A stretch of DNA of 64,000 bases from JAMXLO01 sp963812475 (GTDB taxonomy: Bacteria > Pseudomonadota > Alphaproteobacteria > Acetobacterales > Acetobacteraceae), in NCBI GenBank assembly GCA_963812475.1, contig CAWEVI010000052.1, positions 1 to 64,000 of the forward strand. Direction: 5' to 3'. Position numbers and translations under genes: made by a program. Below the pieces are notes generated by a model. That model was given only the letters and a program-made list of their open reading frames with translations. It was not told the origin of the DNA and did no database searches. Of this stretch, positions 55,995 through 64,000 are shown piece by piece (position 1 is the stretch's first letter; every line of letters begins with the position of its first letter).

Positions 55995-56701
55995 GAGCGG
56001 AACAGCCTCGTGTATTGGGTTTCGTGACGCATGGCAGCGATATCGGAGCGGAAGGCGCAGCCGCCGAGATCGTCCAGGGTGGCGGCGCGGGACGCCTCGG
56101 CGACCTGGAGGATGACCGGTTCCAGCACGGCGAGCACCCGCAGGCCGGCGCTCTGGCCGAGCGGTACCAGACGCACAGCGGCCGAGATCAGGTTCGTGGC
56201 GAACGTTTGCAGATAAGCCGCCGCGGTGGCGTCCTCCGCGATGCCGTGGGCGCCGGCCAGAGCGCCGACGGCGACAGGATAGGCGACGCGACGCGGGAGG
56301 TCCGGCGGACACCATGCGGCAGCAGCGGCGATGAACGCGGCTCCCTGATCGAGCGTCTCGGCCCGTCGCTCGCGCGATGGCGCGACCGCGGCCGCAAGTT
56401 CCGCAATCGCGCCGAGCGTGGCGGCATCACTGTTGGCACGATGGGCGTGGCGCAACAGGATCGCATCGTTGCGTCCGGAACCGTGCGCCAGGACGTCCGC
56501 GAGCCAGGCGTGCAGGGTGTCGCCGTCGGCTATGTCGCCGCACTCCACCGCCCATTCCAGACCATGCGAATAGGCGTATGCGCCGGTGGGGAATGCCGGC
56601 GACAGCCAGGCGAGCAGTCGAAGCAAGTGCTGCTCCCCCTCCCCCCAACTCCCTCCCGCAAGGGGAGGGGGAGAATTCATGCCTGCACTGCCCTCAGTCA
56701 T
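55991..56701 (-). CDS. ureF: urease accessory protein UreF, with a REP-like repeat read in frame at its N-terminus
   Basis: An all-helical UreF of about 236 residues: LLRLLAWLSPAFPTGAYAYS, HGLEWAVECGDIADGDTLHA, DAILLRHAHRANSDAATLGA and LVPLGQSAGLRVLAVLEPVI are typical. It acts with UreD and UreG in nickel insertion. ATG 56701 overlaps the ureE stop. The first 20 codons include NSPPPLAGGSWGEGEQ, the direct translation of the C/G palindromic repeat at 56633-56674; the family core starts only after it. ATG 56680 is an alternative, also upstream of the repeat. Confidence 0.9.
   Translation of the reverse strand: MTEGSAGMNSPPPLAGGSWGEGEQHLLRLLAWLSPAFPTGAYAYSHGLEWAVECGDIADGDTLHAWLADVLAHGSGRNDAILLRHAHRANSDAATLGAIAELAAAVAPSRERRAETLDQGAAFIAAAAAWCPPDLPRRVAYPVAVGALAGAHGIAEDATAAAYLQTFATNLISAAVRLVPLGQSAGLRVLAVLEPVILQVAEASRAATLDDLGGCAFRSDIAAMRHETQYTRLFRS
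56633..56674. repeat. REP-like C/G palindrome inside the ureF coding sequence
   Basis: GCTCCCCCTCCCCCCAACTC followed by CCTCCCGCAAGGGGAGGGGG is a copy of the dispersed palindrome found intergenically at 22967, 34525, 40203 and 50800. Here it lies inside the 5' end of ureF in an open frame. Confidence 0.85.
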
Positions 56702-57145
56702 GGTCGTGGTGGTGGTGTCGACTGGCGTAGGCACCAGGCTCCGGATCGAATGGCGCCTCGATCGCCTCCACGTGGCCGCCAAGGCCTTCCACCATGTCCC
56801 TGATCACGTGGTCCGCTCGGATGCGGATGCGCGCGCCGCGCAACTGCACCGGCAGATGGCGATTGCCGAGATGCCAGGCAATGCGCACCAAATCATCCGC
56901 ACCGTGCGCGTGGATCTCCAGCAGCGGTTCCGGTTTCGCGCAGACCCGGATCACGCCTGTTTCCACGGCCAGCCCATCTCCATGGCGCAGCCGGACCGCC
57001 TGCGGCAGGTCCAGCAGCACCTCGTGGCCCTGCTCGGTGCGCAGCAGGATGCGCCGGCGATGGCGGCGATCGAAGTCGATCAGCACGCGATCGATTTCCC
57101 CCGCCGAATCCCACGTGCCGGCTGGCAGTACGGCCTCGGCGCGCA

Positions 57146-57146
<1 letters not shown>
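56694..57146 (-). CDS. ureE: urease accessory protein UreE
   Basis: A 150-residue nickel chaperone. The N-terminal domain has DRVLIDFDRRHRRRILLRTE, the C-terminal domain IAWHLGNRHLPVQL with the conserved His and DHVIRDMVEGLGGHVEAIEA. A short His/Asp-rich tail (SRHHHHDHD) binds nickel. It overlaps ureC by one base upstream and ureF by 8 bases downstream. Confidence 0.95.
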
Positions 57147-58855
<1,709 letters not shown>

Positions 58856-58856
<1 letters not shown>

Positions 58857-59167
58857 CAGTCGAGCGCTCCCATGACGGCGCCGCGGAACCCTTGCACGAT
58901 GCGTTTGCCGCGATACGGCACCAGGGTCACTTCGCGCGTCTGGCCGGGTTCGAAGCGCACCGCGGTGCCGGCCGCGATATCCAGCCGCTGGCCACGTGCG
59001 GCGGCGCGGTCGAACGAGAGTGCGGGGTTGGTTTCGGCGAAGTGATAGTGACTGCCGACCTGGATCGGACGGTCGCCGGTGTTGGCGACGGTCAGCGTGA
59101 TGCGGGCAAGGCCGGCGTTCAGCTCGATGTCGCCGGCGGCCGTGAGGATTTCGCCGGGGATTGTCAT
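58856..59167 (-). CDS. ureB: urease beta subunit UreB
   Basis: A 103-residue beta subunit. It begins MTIPGEILTAAGDIELNAGL and has GSHYHFAETNPALSFDRAAA and GTAVRFEPGQTREVTLVPYR. It helps form the trimeric urease core. It overlaps ureA by 4 bases and ureC by one base, in an operon. Confidence 0.96.
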
Positions 59168-59466
59168 CTGATTGGCTCGTGCACGGTAACCAGCTTGGTT
59201 CCGTCGGGAAACGTCGCCTCCACCTGCACGTCATGGATCATCTCAGCGACGCCTTCCATCACCTGGGCTCGGCTGATCACCTTGCCGCCAGATTCCATCA
59301 GGTCTGCGACGCTGCGGCCGTCGCGCGCGCCCTCGACGACGAAGTCGGTGACCAACGCCACGGCTTCGGGGTGGTTCAGCTTCACGCCACGCTCCAGACG
59401 GCGCCGCGCGACCATCGCCGCCATCGCAATGAGCAGCTTATCCTTCTCACGCGGCGTCAGGTTCAT
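59164..59466 (-). CDS. ureA: urease gamma subunit UreA
   Basis: A 100-residue gamma subunit with MNLTPREKDKLLIAMAAMVA, RGVKLNHPEAVALVTDFVVE and MEGVAEMIHDVQVEATFPDG followed by TKLVTVHEPI. Length is the family standard. It is first in the ureABC core, separated from ureD by 166 bp that hold a palindromic repeat. Confidence 0.97.
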   Translation of the reverse strand: MNLTPREKDKLLIAMAAMVARRRLERGVKLNHPEAVALVTDFVVEGARDGRSVADLMESGGKVISRAQVMEGVAEMIHDVQVEATFPDGTKLVTVHEPIR

Positions 59467-59497
59467 CCGAAGCTCCTCTCATGCCATCCTTGCCCCA

Positions 59498-59594
59498 CGG
59501 TCATGGCTGGGTTCGACCCGGCCATCTGCGCAGCACCGGCGGTGCACGGATGGCCGGGTTGATTGTCGGGTCAGGCCCGAGGACGGCCATGACG
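59498..59594. repeat. imperfect inverted repeat between ureD and ureA
   Basis: GGTCATGGCTGGGTTCGACC at the left and GGACGGCCATGACG at the right form the outer arms of a long imperfect dyad. CCGGCCATC and GATGGCCGG lie inside. This is the 'CGTCATGGCCGGG' type known from many alphaproteobacteria. It separates ureD from ureABC. Confidence 0.75.
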
Positions 59595-59632
59595 AGAAGG
59601 GCCTGTACGGCGTCAGGTTCATGCGAATTACC

Positions 59633-60466
59633 TCAGCAATTCCAAACACGCGGCAGCGGACGGCCGCCGCGTAGGACCTGAAGCGCAGCGACCACAGCCT
59701 TGCGCAGCGATGCGCCATCGGGCGCGAGAACGCGCGCTATCAGCATCCCGTCCCACGTACTGACACCACAGTGGGGTAATGCCGCACGCACCGTGTCCAA
59801 CGCACGCTCGGCATCAGGCGCGACATGCACCAGAGTTGCCACCGTGTGCGCCCCACCGGCGATCGCCGGTCGTTGCAATGCGGCCGCCACTGCGCCGTCC
59901 AGACGGATCGCGTCGTGCCACAACAAGCACCCTGCGCGGCGCACCTGAATGACATCGCGCAGTGACGCCGTCGTCACTGTCTCTCCCATCGCCGCGCGTC
60001 CAAATATCAAACTCTCCACACCAAGAAACCAGCCATCAGCTGCAACATCGACGCAAAGGCGCCGGTCGAGCGCACAGCAGTCGAACAGGATGGTCTCCTG
60101 CGGCAGCCACTCCAAAGCGGCACCATCAGCCACCACAATCTGCGTCCGCACCTGTGACGTCGCTCCGCCGGGAAACGAGCGATAGAACCGCTCCGCAGCC
60201 TGCGTCGCGATCGTCGCCCGTGCGCCGGCTCGCACCGAAAACGCACTGTCCAGCCGATCCCCCCCGGCGATCCCACCGGACGTGTTCAGCGTGACGACGT
60301 TCGACCAGTCGGCGTGCTCCGATCGTGGAAATCGCGCCTTGAGGCAGCCTGCCTGACGCAAACCCTCCAGCACGGTTCGCCCGTCGCGCGCGCGCAGATC
60401 GACGCGCAACTCTCCCACCGCGCGCTGTAAGGTCGGGCAGTCAGACCGAGAGGCGGCGTCGTACAT
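59633..60466 (-). CDS. ureD: urease accessory protein UreD (UreH)
   Basis: A 277-residue UreD with NVVTLNTSGGIAGGDRLDSA, TQAAERFYRS, LEWLPQETILFDCCALDRRL, VESLIFGRAAMGETV and RDVIQVRRAGCLLWHDAIRL. It binds apo-urease as a scaffold for UreF and UreG. It overlaps the end of urtE by 26 bases, linking the transporter and urease genes into one transcript. Confidence 0.95.
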   Translation of the reverse strand: MYDAASRSDCPTLQRAVGELRVDLRARDGRTVLEGLRQAGCLKARFPRSEHADWSNVVTLNTSGGIAGGDRLDSAFSVRAGARATIATQAAERFYRSFPGGATSQVRTQIVVADGAALEWLPQETILFDCCALDRRLCVDVAADGWFLGVESLIFGRAAMGETVTTASLRDVIQVRRAGCLLWHDAIRLDGAVAAALQRPAIAGGAHTVATLVHVAPDAERALDTVRAALPHCGVSTWDGMLIARVLAPDGASLRKAVVAALQVLRGGRPLPRVWNC

Positions 60467-61139
60467 CCTCCTCGTTCAACTCCTCCCGTCGGCCCGACAA
60501 CACGACATCACCCCGATCCATCACCACGATCGTCTGCGCAAGTTCGCGGGCAAAATCGAAGTACTGCTCCACCAGCAGGATGGCCATTCGGCCCTGCGAT
60601 CGCAACAGCGCGATCACGCGGCCGATGTCCTTGATGATGCTGGGCTGAATACCCTCCGTAGGCTCGTCCAGCACCAGGAGCCGCGGCTTCATCACCAGCG
60701 CCCGCGCGATGGCAAGCTGCTGCTGCTGCCCGCCCGACAGATCACCGCCGCGCCGGCGCAGCATCGTGCTCAGCACCGGGAACAGTTCGAACACCTCATC
60801 CGGCACGCGACGGTCGCCACGCGGCAGTACGGCAAACCCGGTCTCCAGATTTTCCCGCACCGTCAGCAGCGGAAAGATATCGCGGCCCTGCGGCACCCAG
60901 GCGATCCCGCGCCGCGCGCGATCGTGGATCGGCAGGCGCGTGATGTCCGCACCCTCCCAGCGGATCGCCCCGGCACTGATCGGATGCGCACCGGTGATTG
61001 CACGCAGCAGACTGGTCTTGCCAACGCCATTGCGACCCAGCAGACAGGTGACCGCACCAACCTCCGCCGTCAGCGACACCTGCCGCAGCGCGATCGCGGC
61101 GCCGTAGTGCAGGTCGACATGATCAACTTCGAGCATCAC
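60441..61139 (-). CDS. urtE: urea ABC transporter ATP-binding protein UrtE
   Basis: A 232-residue ATPase of the LivF branch. Walker A is LLGRNGVGKTSLLRAI, the signature LSGGQQQQLAIARALV, Walker B RLLVLDEPTEGIQPSII. The ending EGIQPSI is typical of UrtE. Overlaps urtD by 4 bases. With UrtA-D it imports urea. Confidence 0.93.
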   Translation of the reverse strand: MMLEVDHVDLHYGAAIALRQVSLTAEVGAVTCLLGRNGVGKTSLLRAITGAHPISAGAIRWEGADITRLPIHDRARRGIAWVPQGRDIFPLLTVRENLETGFAVLPRGDRRVPDEVFELFPVLSTMLRRRGGDLSGGQQQQLAIARALVMKPRLLVLDEPTEGIQPSIIKDIGRVIALLRSQGRMAILLVEQYFDFARELAQTIVVMDRGDVVLSGRREELNEEDVRRRLSV

Positions 61140-61897
61140 CGTCCCAAATACACTTCGATCACGCGCGGGTCGTTGCTGACGTGGTCGATCGATCCCTCGG
61201 ACAGCACCGAGCCTTCGTGCAGTACCGTCACCTTTACGTCGAGCGCGCGCACGAACGCCATGTCGTGCTCGACCACCACCACACTGCGAGTCCGGTTGAT
61301 CTCGCGCAGCAGTTCGGCGGTCTGCTCCGTCTCAGCGTCCGTCATGCCGGCCACCGGTTCATCCACCAACAGAAGCTGTGGCTCCTGCGCGAGCAGCATG
61401 CCGATCTCAAGCCACTGCTTCTGCCCATGCGACAGATCCGCCGCCGGACGATGGCGCTGCTCGGCCAGGCGCGTGATCACCAAAATCTCCTCGATTCGCT
61501 GTCGCTCCTCGGCGGTCTCGCGGGCCCACAGCGTGAAGCGCGGCCGGCGGTCTTCGGCCAGCGACAGCAGCAGGTTGTCCCACACCGTATGCGGCTCGAA
61601 CACCGTCGGCTTTTGGAACTTGCGCCCGATGCCGAGCGAGGCGATCGCCGGTTCGTCGAGCCGTGTCAAATCGGTATCCTTGCCGAATAGCACCTTGCCG
61701 TGGTCCGGCCGCGTCTTGCCGGTGATTACGTCCATCATCGTCGTCTTGCCGGCGCCATTCGGTCCGATCACGGCCCGCATCTCACCGGCTTCCAGCACCA
61801 GCGACAACGCGTTCAGCGCGCGGAACCCGTCGAAGGAGACGGTCACCCCATCCAGATAGAGCAGCGTATCGCCGCGCTCGGTGAGCGTCGCGCTCAT
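61136..61897 (-). CDS. urtD: urea ABC transporter ATP-binding protein UrtD
   Basis: A 253-residue ATPase of the LivG branch. It has VSFDGFRALNALSLVLEAGE, Walker A IGPNGAGKTTMMDVITGKTR, signature LSHGQKQWLEIGMLLAQEPQ, Walker B LLLVDEPVAGMTDAE and the H-loop VVEHDMAFVRAL. FQKPTVFEPHTVWDNL is a UrtD feature. It overlaps urtC and urtE by 4 bases each. Confidence 0.94.
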   Translation of the reverse strand: MSATLTERGDTLLYLDGVTVSFDGFRALNALSLVLEAGEMRAVIGPNGAGKTTMMDVITGKTRPDHGKVLFGKDTDLTRLDEPAIASLGIGRKFQKPTVFEPHTVWDNLLLSLAEDRRPRFTLWARETAEERQRIEEILVITRLAEQRHRPAADLSHGQKQWLEIGMLLAQEPQLLLVDEPVAGMTDAETEQTAELLREINRTRSVVVVEHDMAFVRALDVKVTVLHEGSVLSEGSIDHVSNDPRVIEVYLGR

Positions 61898-63012
61898 CCG
61901 GTGACCTCATGTGCCGCCGCCTGCGCCGGTGTCGGCTCGGCCACATCGGTCGGCCTGCGCCGTCGGACCAGGCCCATGATGCCGCGCGGAAGAAACAAGG
62001 TGACGAAGATGAACATCGCACCCAGCGCGTAAAGCCAAAGCGATGGTATGGCGCTGGTGAAATAGGTCTTGCCGAGATTGACCAGCACCGCACCGAGGAT
62101 CGCGCCAGACAGCGTGCCCCGACCTCCGACCGCCACCCAGATCACCGCCTCGATGGAGTTTGCAGGTGAGAACTCCGACGGATTGATGATGCCGACCTGC
62201 GGCACGTAGAGCGCGCCGCCGATGCCGGCCATCACCGCCGACAAAACCCAGACAACCAGTTTGTAGGATTCCGGCCGGTAGCCGAGGAAGCGTGTGCGTG
62301 ACTCCGTGTCTCGCACGGCGATCAATACCTTGCCGAAGCGCGAGGTCACCATATAGCGCGCCATCAGGAACTGTGCGCAGAGGAACAGCGCGGTGATGAC
62401 CAGCAGTGCGCTACGGGTGGTTTCGGCCTGCACGGGAAAGCCGAGCAGGTCTTTGAAGTCGGTCATCCCGTTGTTGCCGCCGAAGCCCATGTCGTTGCGG
62501 AAGAACGCCAAAAGCAACGCGTAGGTCAGCGCCTGGGTGATGATCGAGAGATACACGCCGGTAACGCGCGAGCGGAACGCCAGCCAGCCGAACACGAGCG
62601 CCAGCAGTCCGGGTACCAGCACGACCATCAGTGCCGCGAATCCGAACCATTCGAAGCCGTGCCAGTACCACGGCAGTTCGTGCCAGCCCAGGAACACCAT
62701 GAAGTCGGGGATGTTGGCATTGCCGTACACGCCACGCGCTCCGATCTGGCGCATCAGGTACATTCCCATGGCGTAGCCGCCGAGCGCGAAGAAGGCGGCA
62801 TGCCCGAGCGACAGGATGCCGGCGAAGCCCCACACCAGATCGACCGCCAACGCCAGCATCGCGAAACACAGGTACTTGCCTGTCAGTGCAATGACGTAGG
62901 TTGGGACATGCAGCGCGGCGGATTGGTCGGTTGCGAGATTCAGTATCGCAAGCAACATCGCGCCGCCCAACACAAGCGCGAGAGTGAACTGGGTCGTGCG
63001 GTCGAAGATCAT
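61894..63012 (-). CDS. urtC: urea ABC transporter permease UrtC
   Basis: A 372-residue LivM-type permease with about ten hydrophobic helices. It has KYLCFAMLALAVDLVWGFAG, LSLGHAAFFALGGYAMGMYL, GVYLSIITQALTYALLLAFF and WVAVGGRGTLSGAILGAVLV. NNGMTDFKDLLGFPV fits UrtC. ATG 63012 (MIFDRTTQ) is chosen, with GAAGG 8 bases upstream; TTG 63027 is the alternative. A palindromic repeat separates it from urtB. Confidence 0.93.
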   Translation of the reverse strand: MIFDRTTQFTLALVLGGAMLLAILNLATDQSAALHVPTYVIALTGKYLCFAMLALAVDLVWGFAGILSLGHAAFFALGGYAMGMYLMRQIGARGVYGNANIPDFMVFLGWHELPWYWHGFEWFGFAALMVVLVPGLLALVFGWLAFRSRVTGVYLSIITQALTYALLLAFFRNDMGFGGNNGMTDFKDLLGFPVQAETTRSALLVITALFLCAQFLMARYMVTSRFGKVLIAVRDTESRTRFLGYRPESYKLVVWVLSAVMAGIGGALYVPQVGIINPSEFSPANSIEAVIWVAVGGRGTLSGAILGAVLVNLGKTYFTSAIPSLWLYALGAMFIFVTLFLPRGIMGLVRRRRPTDVAEPTPAQAAAHEVTG

Positions 63013-63027
63013 CGCGCCGGCCTTCAA

Positions 63028-63110
63028 TCGTCATCCCCGCGAAAGCGGGGATCCAGGGGTCGCAAGCGCTGTGCCTGTTGTCTGGGTCCCCGCTTTCGCG
63101 GGGATGACGA
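63028..63110. repeat. REP-like inverted repeat pair between urtB and urtC
   Basis: TCGTCATCCCCGCGAAAGCG at the left and CGCTTTCGCGGGGATGACGA at the right are exact reverse complements, and each is itself a hairpin (CCCCGC-GAAA-GCGGGG). About 40 bases lie between them. This well-known alphaproteobacterial repeat type interrupts the urea transporter operon and may give an RNA processing or attenuation site. Confidence 0.9.
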
Positions 63111-63133
63111 CTTAAGATGCGGCCACACGTGCA

Positions 63134-64000
63134 TCATGCCTCCACCGCGCGTCCCTTGAGCGGGAACATGCCGCGCGGCCGGCGCTGGATGAACAGGATC
63201 AGCAGCACCAGAACGACGATCTTGCCAAGCACCGCACCGGCCACCGGCTCCAGGAACTTGTTGACGATGCCGAGCGTAAGCGCCCCCATCACGGTGCCCC
63301 ACAGATTGCCAACTCCGCCGAACACCACGACCATGAAGCTATCGATGATGTAACCCTGGCCCAGATTAGGCGAGACATTGTCGATCTGGCTCAGCGCCAC
63401 GCCTGCCATGCCGGCGACGCCAGAGCCAAGGCCGAAGGTCAGCGCGTCGATCCACGGCGTGCGTATGCCCATCGCCGCCGCCATCTGCCGGTTCTGCGTC
63501 ACCGCGCGCATCGCAAGACCCAGCGATGTGAAGCGTAGCGCGGCCATCAGCGCAGCCACGACCAGGAACGCGAACAGAATGATGTAAAGCCGGTTGTAGG
63601 TGAGCGTCAGACCGCCGAGTTCCGTTGCTCCGCTCATCCAGTCCGGCGTGCTCACCTCGCGGTTGTTGGCGCCGAAGATCGAGCGCACTGCCTGCTGCAG
63701 CACCAGCGACAGCCCCCACGTCGCCAGCAGTGTTTCCAGCGGGCGGCCGTACAGCCAGCGGATCAGCGTGCGCTCGATGGCGATGCCGATCGCTCCCGCC
63801 ACAAGAAAGGCGAGAGGAACCGCGATCAGCAGACTGCCGCCGAACAGCCAGGGCGCGCTGTCGCGGATCGCCTGCTGCACCATGAAGGTCACGTAGGCGC
63901 CGATCATCACCATCTCGCCGTGCGCCATGTTGATCACGCCCATCACGCCGAAGGTGATCGCCAGCCCCGCCGCGGCCAGCAGCAGCACCGAGCCAAGGGA
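63134..64000 (-). CDS. urtB: urea ABC transporter permease UrtB (5' end outside window)
   Basis: A LivH-type permease open to the right window edge, about 288 residues visible. It reads LGSVLLLAAAGLAITFGVMG, INMAHGEMVMIGAYVTFMVQ, GLSLVLQQAVRSIFGANNRE, GLAMRAVTQNRQMAAAMGIR and FLEPVAGAVLGKIVVLVLLI. The C-terminal RRPRGMFPLKGRAVEA is typical. The start lies to the right, and urtA is expected there. Confidence 0.93.
   Translation of the reverse strand, partial: SLGSVLLLAAAGLAITFGVMGVINMAHGEMVMIGAYVTFMVQQAIRDSAPWLFGGSLLIAVPLAFLVAGAIGIAIERTLIRWLYGRPLETLLATWGLSLVLQQAVRSIFGANNREVSTPDWMSGATELGGLTLTYNRLYIILFAFLVVAALMAALRFTSLGLAMRAVTQNRQMAAAMGIRTPWIDALTFGLGSGVAGMAGVALSQIDNVSPNLGQGYIIDSFMVVVFGGVGNLWGTVMGALTLGIVNKFLEPVAGAVLGKIVVLVLLILFIQRRPRGMFPLKGRAVEA

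Overview
The window is GC-rich, densely coded bacterial chromosome. Protein families (split three-subunit PntAA/PntAB/PntB, GC-rich Hfq next to HflX, UrtBCDE with a complete urease operon, several VOC, EthD, GYD and LLM proteins) and small intergenic palindromes of the 'CCCTCCCGC-AAG-GCGGGAGGG' and 'GTCATCCCCGCG-AAAG-CGGGGAT' types point to an alphaproteobacterium, most likely of the Rhodospirillales/Acetobacteraceae. That placement is an inference from family resemblance; no rRNA or tRNA gene was seen.

Layout. 1-9.6 kb: the 5' part of a SAM/cyclase/ATPase signalling protein, a glycerophosphodiester phosphodiesterase divergent from an Asp/Glu racemase, a protein built from five exact-length 152-residue repeats, and an operon HAD phosphatase-hfq-hflX-inositol monophosphatase-like. 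9.7-13.7 kb: a molybdenum hydroxylase operon (FAD, 2Fe-2S and Mo subunits plus a MoaD-like protein) broken by about eight small insertions. 14-19.9 kb: an extradiol dioxygenase divergent from an HxlR regulator, an EmrA/EmrB-type efflux pair, an SDR and a DsbA-like isomerase, together resembling an aromatic-compound module. 19.9-25.4 kb: pntAA-pntAB-pntB divergent from an NADP-malic enzyme, an NADPH-supply pair. 25.5-28.4 kb: a J-domain membrane protein, galU and a phosphohexomutase (nucleotide-sugar supply). 28.5-34.5 kb: two MetE-like methyltransferases flanking an unknown gene, an adenosine-deaminase-like lipoprotein and a luciferase-like oxidoreductase. 34.6-39.5 kb: a class III aminotransferase, a sugar-nucleotide epimerase, a K+-channel-like protein and a DUF445 protein. 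39.6-40.2 kb: a decayed polyphosphate kinase 2. 40.3-51.6 kb: cysK, further LLM, YciI, PAP2, EthD, GYD, LVIVD and SPFH/NfeD genes, and an orphan BrnA-like antitoxin. 51.6-53.7 kb: an isolated EF-G. 54-64 kb: a Zn-dependent amidohydrolase, then the urease operon ureDABCEFG and the urea ABC transporter urtBCDE, all on the minus strand.

Working together: UrtBCDE would import urea, urease releases ammonia, and the M20-type amidohydrolase may feed in ureido nitrogen. The transhydrogenase and malic enzyme both make NADPH. GalU and the phosphohexomutase make UDP-glucose precursors.

The most unusual features are the five-repeat protein, which lacks a normal in-frame start and may be switched by a G-run, and a window-wide excess of coding-sequence interruptions that are almost all small insertions (molybdenum hydroxylase operon, ureC, an LLM gene, an EthD gene). 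Paired palindromic repeats are also notable; one is translated in frame as part of UreF.
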